From Fistulifera solaris (taxonomy: Eukaryota > Bacillariophyta > Bacillariophyceae > Naviculales > Stauroneidaceae): a stretch of 64,000 nt of DNA. The translations under genes were made by a program, and so were the position numbers. Within the stretch, counting starts at the first letter, position 1; every line of letters starts with the position of its first letter. The notes beneath the pieces are model-generated. The model was given only the letters and a program-made list of their open reading frames with translations. It was not told the origin of the DNA and ran no database searches. The stretch is from positions 620,001 through 684,000 of the forward strand of contig AP026153.1 of assembly GCA_030295235.1 (NCBI GenBank), given 5' to 3'. Of this stretch, positions 23,262 to 34,900 are shown in pieces.

Positions 23262-24167
23262 ATAAGCAACTTTTTATGTAGCAGAAAGAAACTTTGGACA
23301 CAATAGACCGATATGTTTTGCTGTTTCGTAAATAGTCGTGATTGCACTTGTTTCATTTGTGTGTAAGCATAATAATGTCACAATCAAATGTTAGAGACTT
23401 TATTTGATCATCTAGATTCACTTTCACGCCCTAGCTAGGGCTTGATAGTAATGCGCTGCCTGATCTAGATATTCTCCAGATTGAATTGGCTTGCTGAGAT
23501 ACGACTTGAAAGGAAAACCGTCGAAGCAAGGAGAATATGAACGACCATTATCGATGACTCGGGCAGTTCTTTTTTCAAGTAGCGTTCACAATGATACGGC
23601 CTACAAGCCTACAAGTACCACGTGGAGACCAAGAACCACCCACCTTTATCTCCTTCTCAACCCGACGTCAAATAGGTTCAATGCTGTTTGAAATAGCCCA
23701 TTCACAAAGCTTGACTTGTTCAATTTGACTTTTATCCATCTCGATTTAGTCTACGAATGTTTGCCTCTCGAAAAGCTTCCAAAATGTTCATTACCTAGGC
23801 TACTATACATTCAAAATGTAGGCGACACTTTCCACGACTGGGTAAGACAGTTGAGTCATGAACCCGAACCTTCATCGACGAATATTTGACAGGACTGAGC
23901 GCGCGGATAACGCGCCATGAGATGATCTGAAACCAGGCTTCGTTTTTGTACAGCGCTCGCAGTACGCTTTCAACGTCACATTTTTCGACGTGAAGCTTCA
24001 TCGCGGACGAGCACCTTTTTTCTGTTCCGTCATTCAATCAACATCGCTGATCTTCACAGAACATCGGAGCAGATCTTTCGATACATTCATTGCTTTGCTC
24101 TGTCGAACTGCACCCGTCGTTTATCTGCAATCATCTCACAAATAGGAAAGGAAAGACTGCTGCGAAG
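23262..24167. other. Intergenic, no gene
   Basis: Contains the perfect palindrome GCCCTAGCTAGGGC at about 23429, perhaps a 3'-end structure for the plastid protein gene. Small frames have no recognisable content. Confidence 0.4.
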
Positions 24168-26465
24168 ATGAGGTATTTTCCCAACATTATCATCAAATTG
24201 GGCTTGGAAGATCCGCCGGAAGGTACGACTCACTTTCGTGTCACCTCAAAGAAGCACGAGTCGCGGTTTCAGACGAGTTTTAACGTGCTTTTTTATTACC
24301 AAATTCTTACACAAATTGTGTATTCCCTTGTGTTGCTGACAGGCAAGGCGTTGTTTCGTCGAATCACTCCGAAACAACTCCGAGAGAACAGCGGAGATGA
24401 ACCTCTGGCTTATCTCAAGAAACAGGCTGTTTTGCTCTTTCAGAAAGCCTTTGAAGATACCGATGTCAATCTGGCGTGCTTCAATGTTTCTCTCATGTAC
24501 AAGGACATGGATGGAGATTATATGATCATTCACAATCCGGAAGATCTGACGGCGGCGTTGAAGGAATATGCGGAAGCGGGCAAAATTAAGATTATCGCGC
24601 GAGTGCAAGACAAGCCTTCGGCACCGAATACTGCCAGTTCTTCTCCCTCGGTGCATACTTCGACGCAAACGACCCATACGACAACGGATCACGAAACTCT
24701 GAATGTGACGGATGCGGTGGAGCATGTTGTGGGGCGATTGCCTCGGCTACAATCATGGCAGCCAACCAAGTCACTCGTTCTCTGCGCGACATTAAGCGGG
24801 CGGAACGCAAGATCATTCAGCCGATTCGGGTGGCGACCGTGATGCGTTGTAGTTGCAAGCCAAATGCTGCCAAGAAGACAGCGAAATCACCCCCTGTCGA
24901 CCGCAAAGAGGAGGGAAAAGTCGAGGAGAAGGTTTCGACTGCGACTGACGAGGTTTTACAAACGAAATCTCCCCCTGTTGATTGCAAGGAGGATGAGAAA
25001 GTTGAGGAGAAAGTTTCGACTGACAAGGTTACACCGCAGCCAGTGGAGGAAGTGACAGCCACAAGTGCCACCGTGGATGTAGAAAAGGAAAAGAACCCCA
25101 CAGAGGACGAAGAGTCGGAGAAGAAGCCAGCCGCAAAATCGGAAGAAGATTGCGCTATTCCGGAAACGACCAACGACGAACCACTTTTCATCCACGGGCG
25201 TCACACATGCGACGGTTGTTTGTCTACACCCATTGTAGGAAAGCGCTTCCATGCGATACCCGATTATGATCTTTGCGAGACCTGCTTCAAGAACTACAGC
25301 GGAGATCGTGATTTTGTGGAAGTTGAACTTGGTACGTATAGTATTGTATTTATTGTCGAAATACAGTGTGTTGCCGCGTGTTGCCGTTGTGCCTAACCAT
25401 TGCATCGTTTTTCAGATCAAGATCGCATGTTTCAGGATCGCTGGAAAACACGCTGGGATCAGTTTCGTCGAAAGGGCTGCGCACTTGTATGCAATGCACT
25501 ACCGAAGTGCCCTCCTCAAACGTCGGCTTCCTGTCCCTTCCCACAGAGTGCCGCAGGAAACGAGTTTGCGCACGATCTCGCTCTTGAGGAAGCAGTTCGT
25601 CGAAGTCTTGACGATTTGAAAAAGAACCAACGGAAGTGGAAGTCATGCCCAATGAATTCGTATTAGAGGAAGCCTTACGCCGCAGTGACGAGCAAGCTGA
25701 AGCAGAAGAAGCAGCCGCGGTTGAAAAAGCTATCCAAATGAGCATGGAGGAAGTCAACAAGCCAGTTGCTTCAGACACCCCAATGTCTGCCCGCAGTTTA
25801 GCATCAAAGTCGTCCTTTGCGCAAGATGCAGCTGGATGTGGTGATATCGCGAATGATCTTGGCGAAGCTTTGGATAAAATTGCAAATGAAATTGATGAAA
25901 TGACTTTGACGTTGGGACGTTCCGATGAAGAAAAGGAAGCGGACGACGTTGATAGTTACATGGAGGAGGAGAGCTTGAAAGCCATTGATGATGTTTCTGT
26001 GGATGGAGAAAAGGGTGCTACAATTATTGAAGGCTCGGAACCTGCGTTGACCAGTAAATTAAGTGATGCTGGAAGCAAGAATAGCTGGCACGTGGTAGAC
26101 AATGACGAGGATGGCGAGGTGTTGGACGCAAACGCAGCTTTAGGTCGTGCCGCGCAAATGATTGGATCAGCGCTATTCAACAGCGATATGGAACGGTCTG
26201 CGCCTACTGCACCTTATGAATCAGTTGCCACCGTCTCTTCTATCCCAACCACGGTCCATTTGGATAGGGCAGAGTTGAACGCCCTCGTTCCCGATCAGTT
26301 GGAGCGTTGGGCTTTGCAGCTCAACCAGTTGCATGAGTTGGGCTTTTGAACGATCAAGTTAACGTGGAAACCATTGAGCGTCTTGCTGCTGCCAACATAG
26401 GGGTGAACTCTACTGATGAGGTTTCTGTTCAACAGGTGATTGACGAAATGATGAAAGATTGGTAA
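24168..26465 (+). CDS. p62/NBR1-like autophagy receptor: PB1-ZZ-UIM-LIR-UBA (frameshifted)
   Basis: Start ATG 24168 (MRYFPNIIIKLGLEDPP). Intron 1 runs to 24342 (donor GTACGA at 24223, or GTGTCA at 24238); intron 2 is 25332-25415. An N-terminal PB1-like domain ends with the acidic OPCA-type motif YKDMDGDYMIIHNPEDL. Two Lys/Glu-rich repeats (KSPPVD.KE.EKVEEKVST) follow, then a ZZ zinc finger (HTCDGCLSTPIVGKRFHAIPDYDLCETCF, 25203-25292). Three UIM-like helices follow (LALEEAVRRSLDDL, FVLEEALRRSDEQ, VEKAIQMSMEE), then a likely LIR, WHVV flanked by acidic residues (26096), and a C-terminal UBA (ALQLNQLHELGF..IERLAAANIG..VIDEMMKDW). This is the logic of selective-autophagy receptors: PB1 for polymerising, UBA/UIM for ubiquitin, LIR for ATG8. 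No FW domain was seen. Three single-base shifts (near 24732, 25625 and 26347, in G, A and T runs) look like sequencing errors. Confidence 0.75.
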
Positions 26466-26667
26466 CCTTTGGATGGAAAATGCATATTAAAAATCAGAAA
26501 ACATCTTATTGCCTGAATTGTAGATCTTGAACGCTCCTTTTGCTCTGCAGTGTGGGTTTACTATAAATAGCTGATTTCGGTTCCTGGACTCCTCCTTGCT
26601 GATGAATTTATCTGCCTAAGGTTGCAAAACGTTACGGAGTACTCCGTAATTTTTACCCCTCTAACTC
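26466..26667. other. 3' flank of the p62-like gene
   Basis: Non-coding; contains TACGGAGTACTCCGTA (26633-26648), a palindrome. Nothing else seen. Confidence 0.4.
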
Positions 26668-26903
26668 TACAGCCGGTGTCCGACCGTCTCAACACCACGT
26701 AGCCCTCGTAGAAAAATGTAACGGAAAATTTCTCCCGTGTAATTTTAAATATATAAAAATATTTTTTTGTACAAGTTACTGGTGAAATAGAAAAAGGGTA
26801 TGAAAAATGGGCATTTTGTACGTAAAATTACACGGGAGAAATTTTCCGGTACATGTTCTACGAGGGCTACTTGCGGTGTTGAGACGGTCGGACACCAGCT
26901 GTA
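26668..26903. mobile_element. 232-bp MITE with ~78-bp terminal inverted repeats and TA target duplication
   Basis: The element spans 26670-26901. Left end CAGCCGGTGTCCGACCGTCT and right end (reverse complement) CAGCTGGTGTCCGACCGTCT match over nearly 80 bp, with a few substitutions and a 2-3 bp indel. The core is AT-rich. Both ends are flanked by TA (26668-26669 and 26902-26903), the target duplication of Tc1/mariner-type transposition. It has no coding capacity, so it is non-autonomous. It sits directly before the palindromic satellite at 26930. Confidence 0.85.
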
Positions 26904-26929
26904 CTGGTAATTCTATGACTGCGGTGACT

Positions 26930-27295
26930 AGTCCAGGAATTCTGGATTAGTTAGTTGTTGGATATACAGAAATTCTCTGAGAGGTCCAGAAATTCTGTTG
27001 GACATACAGAAATTCTTTGATAGGACCAGAAATTCTGGACCAGTTGTTGGTCATACAGAAATTCTGCTATAGGTCTAGAAATTCTGGACCAGTTGTTGGT
27101 CATACAGAAATTCTGTAATAGGTCCAGAAATTCTGGACCAATTGTTGGTCATACAGAAATTCTGCGATAGGTCCAGAAATTCTGGACCAGTTATTGGTCT
27201 TACAGAAATTCTGTGATAGGTCGGGAAATTCTGTGATAGGTCCAGAAATTCTGGACCAATTGTTGGTGATACAGAAATTCTGCAGCAGCTTGCCA
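26930..27295. repeat. Palindrome-rich satellite, ~60-bp unit
   Basis: About six tandem units alternate GGTCCAGAAATTCTGGACC with CATACAGAAATTCTG, spaced by (C/T)AGTTGTTGGT and GATAGGT. Same dyads as at 5140-6480 but with a shorter period, so the dyad is the conserved element, not the long unit. Confidence 0.9.
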
Positions 27296-27375
27296 GTCCC
27301 ACCGCATTTTTTGTCTGCGTCCTTGGTCTGCTTAACTTCATTATTCATCACACTATCGTAGCTTTTCGGTAGTTG

Positions 27376-28296
27376 ATGCTGAATACGGCTTCATCTTCAC
27401 GAGCATCGGCAATGCAGTTACAGCATTTATTGCAGAAAGTCTCTCAAACGAGTCGAGAGTCATGGCAATTGACTCGAGCGTGCTGGAAGTCATCACCGGC
27501 GCTGTCATCGGATCGGTTGAAAGCAATCCTCTTGGAGCAAGCTCAATCGAATAATCGAGTTGCTGTACGATTACTCTTATTAGAAAAAGAATGGGTCTTA
27601 TTGAAATATCACGGCGCCTCGAAATATTTACAGCAAAAATGGAGCAGTCGACGAGCGTTACCTAACGCTACTGACAGCAACCAACAACTGAATGTCGAAC
27701 AACGAAGCGATAACAACAATAAGGAAGTCGTCACCGAAACGGCACAAATAGCATTTATGATCACATCGCGAATGAAACAGCAATTACGGGAGGAATTGGG
27801 GTATAACGAAACGCTTCTAAAAGCCATGACTCCATTACAGGCAAGTTTGGTGTTGCAAAATCAAATCATTGCCGACGACTATAATGACAAGCTCCCTCAA
27901 CTAGAAGACTATCATAAGCAACAAGAGCTAAAGAGAAAAGAAGAAGAGGAGCTTCGGGCTCGAATAGAGCAACACAAAGCAGAAGAAAACGAACTAGCTC
28001 GTGTGAATGAATCCTCTCGCTCCAGTAGTACGGAATCATTTCCTTCAAAGCAAGTATCTTCCCAGACACCCTTCTTACAGAATGCATCGCTCTCTAGTGT
28101 CAGTCAATCCACCGGCGGCAACAAAATTACTTGGTATGAGGTGATTCAAATTCGACCTGATGGCGAAGAACAAAATATGGGATTGTACAAAAGTTCGGAA
28201 GAGGCACAAGAAGGGATCGATGCCTTGCAATACATTGCGCAGAGACGAAAAGAGAAGAAAGACGTGACGTTTTCTATTCGCCCTAGTCTTCGTTGA
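27376..28296 (+). CDS. Hypothetical protein, helical, Gln/Glu-rich
   Basis: Uninterrupted frame, 306 residues, ATG at 27376 (MLNTASSSRASAMQLQHLLQ). N-terminus is Ser/Arg/Leu-rich with few acids, compatible with mitochondrial targeting but not decisive. Middle part is helical and hydrophobic (ILLEQAQSNNRVAVRLLLLEKEWVLLKYHG). Residues ~180-225 form a charged coiled coil (KQQELKRKEEEELRARIEQ), followed by a Ser-rich linker. The C-terminal ~55 residues (WYEVIQIRPDGEEQNMGLYKSSEEAQEGIDAL) look like a small alpha/beta domain. I do not recognise the family. Intact frame and biased composition support a real gene. Confidence 0.55.
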   Translation: MLNTASSSRASAMQLQHLLQKVSQTSRESWQLTRACWKSSPALSSDRLKAILLEQAQSNNRVAVRLLLLEKEWVLLKYHGASKYLQQKWSSRRALPNATDSNQQLNVEQRSDNNNKEVVTETAQIAFMITSRMKQQLREELGYNETLLKAMTPLQASLVLQNQIIADDYNDKLPQLEDYHKQQELKRKEEEELRARIEQHKAEENELARVNESSRSSSTESFPSKQVSSQTPFLQNASLSSVSQSTGGNKITWYEVIQIRPDGEEQNMGLYKSSEEAQEGIDALQYIAQRRKEKKDVTFSIRPSLR

Positions 28297-28715
28297 ATTT
28301 GCACCATTCTAATAAAGAGAAATCGGACGCGTAACGTGCTTTTTCGCTTGAAAGGTGCAATAATCTAAAAAAAAGATGCGCAAAAGCACTTCGGCGAATC
28401 TAGAATGCTCTACCGAGCTAAGCATAATGATCAACTCGCAGCTGATAATCACGTTTAGGTCCAGTCGTTTTACTACACAATAAAATTATCATAAAAGTTC
28501 GTCACAAGTGATTAAAACCGAACACGACTATAGTACGAGCTGACGAGGCTACAAGGCGCATAACGTCTCGGGATCACACACCTGCCGACTCCGATTCCAA
28601 CGTCTCGCTTCACCTCATCACGTTATCATCATTGAGCAATGGGATTACAAACCCACAAAAAAATCGAATTTCGTTTAAAATAAAGGTGGATACCCTTGTT
28701 ACTCAAAATAAATCA
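28297..28715. other. Promoter region of the first glycosyltransferase
   Basis: 419 bp without a gene. The reading frame of the downstream gene is open up to about 28632 but has no ATG before 28716. No TATA box recognised. Confidence 0.4.
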
Positions 28716-30594
28716 ATGAAACAGCCGACGAATAGCTTTGATCGCGATGATCCTTGGCATCAACTACTACCAATAGTCTTCTTCGGGTCTATAACCATAC
28801 TTTGGTTCTATTCCATTTCCCGATGGACGAATTTGATTAACTCGATGCAAGTCATTTACAACGATTGGGGCAGGACGCCCCTCGATCCTGTTCCGGGTGA
28901 ATACGCGGAGGAACCCATTGTGACGGTTCAAATTGCTACCTACAATGAAGGCACCGTCGTAGGAGACACTATTGCAAGAGCATGTGCGCTAGATTGGCCG
29001 CGAAACAAGCTTTTCATTCAAGTGTGTGACGACTCGACTGAGAAAGAGAGTATTGCCATCATCGAGAACTTGGTCTGTAACTGGAGAGAGAAATTTTTTA
29101 ATGTTGAACGCTTATTTCGGCATGATCGAATTGGTTATAAAGCGGGCAATCTGCAGCACAATTTTCAATTCATCAGGGGCGACTACGTTGCCTATTTGGA
29201 TGCCGATCACATGGTAGAGCCACAGTTTCTTCGCCGAACTATCCCGCACTTTTATGACGAGAACGGAAAGGCAAAGACACACATTGGGCTGGTGCAAACG
29301 CCCTGGTGCTACTACAATACACATCAGAACCTTCTCACCGAATGCGGTACGTTGTCGCGCCAGTTCACCCCCTTAGAAGACTTGGTAATACTTGTATCTC
29401 ACATTTGGTTGGGTCATTAGACGCGCTCGGGCTCGATATCCATCACGTTATTGAACAGGTTGGTCGATGCCGCTCGTACAAACTGTTTGGATTCAATGGC
29501 ACTGGCGGTGTGTGGAAAAAGCAAGCTGTGGAACATGCTGGTGGTTTTTCCTGTGACACAGTCACAGAAGACTTGTTGCTGTCTTACAAGGCCTATCTTG
29601 CTGGTTACTGGTTCATATACATACGCAATGCTCCTCAGGCGCTCGAAGTGCCAAGCTGCATTCTCGCACATGTACAGCAAAAACAACGTTGGACCAAGGG
29701 GTGTTTGCAGGTTCTCAGGATGCACTACAAAGAGATCTTCTTTTCCAAGCAGACATCAGTTGCTGTCAAGCTGGAGGCTTTAATGCATCTAAGCGGCCCT
29801 CTTCAACTCATTGCTGCAGTGACGGCTTTGCTAAGCTGTCCCTATCTCGTTTTCAATGGAGTAAATTCGATACTGGTCAAAGTTGTTTCCATATTTGCTC
29901 TGATAGAACCTTCTGTCGCTGCAATCCACTCCATCGTATCGAAAGTCCCAGGCGAAAACGGGCACTACAAACGCTGGTCTTCCAAGGTTGCGCGCACCCT
30001 GACGATTTTCCCTCACTTTGCCCTCCGATGCGGGATGGCTCCATTTGAAGCTAAAGCGGCAATAGAAGGACTATTTTCAAACGATGCTACCTTCCATACA
30101 ACCCCCAAGGAGGGTAGCAACTCGTCCGTCTCCAACGGAACCAAAGCCAAGAAACTTGCTCGAGCAACAGGAGACGACATTGCCGCTATTGTAGGGCTTT
30201 CTTTGGCCGTCCTACAATTCGTCAACATGTCGAATCTTGACTTCAATACGCTGAATTTCCTAACATTCGATTTTGCTGTCTTTGCGCTGAATGTTGTGAT
30301 GTGCATCGGTCTCTTTAGTGTTCCTCTGACGTTTTTAATTGCAAAGTACCCGTCGGTAGGCCTGCAAGCACTCCGTTCGCTCGCCAAAACACGACATATT
30401 GTTCTCTCCGTTTCACTTCTGGCTTATATCGTCGGGTACATGACATGCTTTATGTCAGGAGATGAGGTGAGTATGTCAATGTGAATGTGCTTCGTGCCAT
30501 TGAATCCTTTTCGCCCAGTCTCATTCAAATTTCCGCAATGCAGATTGATCTCGCTTACGCAGACTCGCGATCCGTCAGTAGTATCAGTCGTTAA
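28716..30594 (+). CDS. Family 2 glycosyltransferase (polysaccharide synthase), short-tailed paralog
   Basis: Three exons: 28716-29346, 29421-30466 and 30544-30594; introns of 74 and 77 nt; 575 residues. The start MKQPTNSFDRDDPWHQ aligns with the start of the neighbour at 31983. A single N-terminal membrane segment precedes a processive GT2 domain: QIATYNEG, QVCDDSTEK (UDP/GDP-sugar binding Asp), RHDRIGYKAGNLQ, YLDADHMVEPQFL (DxD), GTGGVW, TVTEDLLLSYKA (catalytic base), QQKQRWTKG (QxxRW). A C-terminal TPKEG loop and five further membrane segments follow. Closest in pattern to plant CslA/CslC-type and bacterial glucan/mannan synthases; the sugar cannot be read from sequence. The last exon encodes only IDLAYADSRSVSSISR, where the paralog continues into sulfotransferases. 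Confidence 0.88.
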
Positions 30595-31982
30595 ATAATG
30601 TGCTATTCCTATAAGCTCGACGTTCGGTTCGTTTTGTTGCCACCGAGCGCTTCAAGGTTATCTCTTCTTGCAAGCTGCACACGATTCTGATATGCGAATC
30701 ACCTTCATTCACCATTCTCAAGCTCTTTACAAGTTGCGTAAAGCCTTCCGCTTCAAAGCACATGTTACATCATGTATGCATTTATTATGTTCTTGATATT
30801 TCGGAGAACCGCTCGATCGCTGTGCAAGATACTGAATACGAATTACGGATTGTGGATACCCATAGTTCAGGATCGAAAATGGCAGTTCATGAATAAGACG
30901 AAGTGAGATTCAATGATGTTCCAGTGACACACTTCATTATTTGTTCCAGGTGGTAGCAATTATGGTCAGCACGAGTGTTCGGAAGCAAGGAAATGCTCGG
31001 AAGTAATAATGGCCGTCATTGTCGTCGTCATCGCATGGGAATTAGTCACGGATCATTGTGATTGACAATAAGAGCTGCGTGCGCCCTCCAACTCCAACCT
31101 CCAACTCCAACACTCTCCACATCTCCACACTCCAACGCAATAATGTGACGTGTCACGTGACGTCGATTCCCGATTGCCGATTGACCTTTACCATAGACCC
31201 TACCCGGTACGGAAAAGTATTGAGTCCTGAGTTCTGAGTTGCTACTTTGTACTGTACTTGCCTCTGGAGTGTATCTGAGAGAATCCAATTGTCTCAACAC
31301 ATTACAGTTTGAAGTGTGATACTTGTACCTGGTATAATGACAAAAAGAGGGCGTAAGAAGTAAGAACTTGATGCGGAGTCTCTATGTGGAATGTGGATTT
31401 GGTTTGCAATTAAAGTATGCGTCGTTAGTCGTTAGTCGTTAGCGTCTGCTTGCGCTCCGTCAATGCTATCTACCAAACGTCTTTTGCCGTCACATAATAA
31501 TGCCTTTATTATTGCCTTTACGAATTCCGATGGGCGGGTTCTTGTTACACAAGACGCTGGTGGCTCAAACCATTGCAATGTACAGTTTCTCAGAAATTGT
31601 ATCAATGAATTAAAGCGAGAAACGGGAGCAAGGCATTTTGAGTACACAAAAGCGCACAAGCAAGTTCCCACTCGTGACTTATTTTGATAAGCCCCCTATA
31701 TACTGTGCAATGATTGTTAGATTTATGTTTCGCAACATCGACGCTGCAATCTGCAATCTCGAAAGCATCGGAGTGATTGTTGATAGGGAATAAATGGGAA
31801 GACAAAAACAAGACGAGAAAGAGAAAAAAGAATAGGGAGGAGAGTTCATTGAATGAATCATTCATCATAACAAAAGAAGACAAAACTCAAAGGAAATAGC
31901 AGAGGAGAAAACGGATTCAGCGCACCTCCTATCATCCGAGTGAAGACGCGATCAGCATTTGTATATAAAAACTTGAATCAAA
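30595..31982. other. Spacer between the two glycosyltransferase paralogs
   Basis: 1.4 kb without a recognisable gene. A 74-codon ATG frame at 31463-31687 is probably chance. Short CT/CA-rich direct repeats (CCAACTCCAACCTCCAACTCC near 31090) were seen. TATATAAAA lies at about 31963, 20 bases before the next start codon, which is too close for a standard TATA box unless the leader is very short. Confidence 0.45.
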
Positions 31983-34900
31983 ATGACAAGAGTAACAGAC
32001 TCATTCGATCATAGAGATCCTTGGCATCAAGTGTTGCTGTTAGTCTTTTACGGATCAGTAAGCATGCTCTGGTTTTATTCTATCTCGAGATGGACGAATT
32101 TAATTAACTCGCTGCAAGTCATTTACAACGATTGGGGTAAGACGCCCCTCGATCCTGTTCCGGGAGAATATGCGGAGGAGCCCATTGTGACGGTTCAAAT
32201 TGCTACCTATAATGAGGGCACGGTCGTAGGAGATACTATTGCGAGAGCATGTGCGCTAGACTGGCCCCGAGACAAGCTCTTCATTCAAGTTTGTGACGAC
32301 TCGACGGAGAAAGAAAGTATCGCGATCATCGAGAACTTGATTTTAAGCTGGAGAGAGAAAGGATTTAACGTCGAGCGCTTGTTTCGACATGATCGAATCG
32401 GCTATAAGGCGGGCAATCTGCAGCACAACTTTCAATTTATTAAAGGCGATTACGTTGCCTATCTGGATGCCGATCACATGGTTGAACCGCAATTTCTTCG
32501 TCGAACAATCCCCCACTTTTATGACGAGAACGGAAAAGCGAAGACTCATATCGGGCTAGTGCAAACGCCCTGGTGCTACTACAATACACATCAGAACCTT
32601 CTCACAGAATGCGGTATGTCATGATGTGTTTTTGCTTCTGAATTCAGTCGTTTATAAAGCTCTCGATTCAATCTAACATTCTGTTCTTTTGTAAGATGCG
32701 CTCGGGCTCGACATTCACCACGTTATTGAACAGGTTGGTCGGTGCTGCTCCTACAACATGTTCGGTTTCAATGGTACTGGCGGTGTATGGAGAAAGCAAG
32801 CGGTCGAAGACGCTGGTGGCTTTTCTTGGGATACTGTGACAGAAGACTTGCTGTTATCCTACAAAGCCCATTTGGAGGGGTACGAGTTTGTTTACGTGCG
32901 AGATGCACCCCAAGCTCTGGAAGTACCCAGTTGCATTCTCGCTCATGTGCAACAAAAACAGCGATGGACCAAAGGGTTCATGCAGGTTCTTCGAATGTAC
33001 TACACCGACATTCTCTTCTCCAAGCAAGCGACCTTTGCAGTCAAACTGGAAGCTCTTATGCATCTGAGCGGCCCTCTCCAACTTGTTGCTGCCATGACTG
33101 CGCTACTCGCGTACCCCTATCTCGTTTTCCACAAAATTGATTCCTTTTTGGTCAAGATCGTATCCATCTTGGCTTTGACTGAACCCGTCGCTGCCGCAAT
33201 CCATGCCGTTGTATCAAAAATCCCAGGTGAAAACGGGCACTACACGTACTGGCACTCCAAGGTAGCGCGGCTTCTAACAATTCTTCCGTACTTTGCGCTC
33301 CGTTTCGGGATGACTCCTTTTGAGACCAAGGCCATCTTTGAAGGCTTCTTCTCAGACGACGCAACCTTCCACACCACTCCCAAAGAAGGTAGTAACTCCA
33401 CAGTTCCAGCCGTAAAGCGCGCCAAGAAAGTAGTGCGAACCGGAGGCGATGACATGGCTGCTGGAGTTGGGCTCTTTCTGGCAATCCATCAATTCATCTA
33501 CGTCTTTGCTTTCGATATGCACATGCCCTGCCACACTGTATTCGACGTGGTTGTGCGAGCGTTGAATCTTCTCATCTGCATCGGCCTCTTCACTGTATCC
33601 ATCATGTTCTTCCTCGCAAAGCACCCATCATTGGGACAGCGAGCTATTCACTCGCTCGCCAATACGCGACATGTGTTCCTTTCGGTTGCTCTTCTAGCAT
33701 ACACAGTCGGCTATATGACGTGCTTCATGTCCAGCGGCGAGGTAAGTCTTTCCGCAAGTCGCAACCAACTAATTCCAATCAATCTCACACAATATTCTAT
33801 GCACGTTTCCAGATCGATTTTTCAATAATTGAGAAGCACCCCATCAATAACACAATGTTTGCAAGCACTGATGATGGCATCGTTTTGCCGTCAAAGGCGT
33901 TCGAAGTGATCGACACAGTTCGTCCATTAGCATGCCGACCCAAGGTAGCAGCGAAACCTTTCTCATCTGTTGTCGCTCTTGGCTTGCCTCGTACGGGTTC
34001 GACTTTAATGTTCAACTTCTTGACCGAACTCGGAAAGCATTATCCCAACATCGACAACTTGAGCCTGTTCGAGACCTTTGCGCCTGTCGCTACGATGCAG
34101 CTTCCTGGTCTGACGCAAATTGTCGACATTCTGAGAAAGAACTGCGACGGACTGGAGCCTGGCGCAAAGACGATGTTCCAACAACGATTTGACTTTCAGT
34201 CCGAACACGAGCTGTACGAGTACCTGCGCAAGGATGAACATCCCGAGATCTATGAGCCGCTCATCGCAGCCCATTCCAATAGGTACAAGGACCCGCTGAG
34301 CTGGTTGCATTATGTCGAGAGCATACCGTCCACTGGAGACTATGGCTACGTGGAGTACAAGGTGTTCGACCACGACATGCTGGAAATCGGCATTAGCTCT
34401 CCCGAGCTGATTGACTCGATGCATTCCCCAAACACGAAGTTTGTGATCAACTACCGCCGCAACTTGTTGGAATCATACGTGTCGCAAAAGATTGCCGAAG
34501 CCAGCGGTAATTGGGTTGGAGCGAAGACCACATCTGATGACGCCATCACGATCAACCGCCAAGAGTTTGAAGACTACATCAAAGCTAAGGTAACATATTT
34601 CCAAGAGATTCGCGACCATCTAGACCGCAAGAACATCCCGTACTCCGTCTTCGAGTACAACACACATTTGGGAGCCGAACCGCAGCAACGAGACACGCTT
34701 CGACACTTGCAGAAACTGCTACGTTTGCGCATCGATGATTCGGTCGTCGAGGATATTATGGCCGGACTTAGAAGGAAGAAACAATCGACGGTTCCAGTAA
34801 GGGAGCAGATTCGAAACTGGGACGAAGTCGTGCAGTGGGGACTCGGCAAGGAAAAGGACGAAGACTGGGAAGACTTGTTTGCATCGGTCGATAACAGCAA

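Noticed and set aside
31963-31971. TATATAAAA as the TATA box of the fusion gene
   Set aside because: It lies only about 12-20 bases before the start codon, which would put initiation at or after the ATG.
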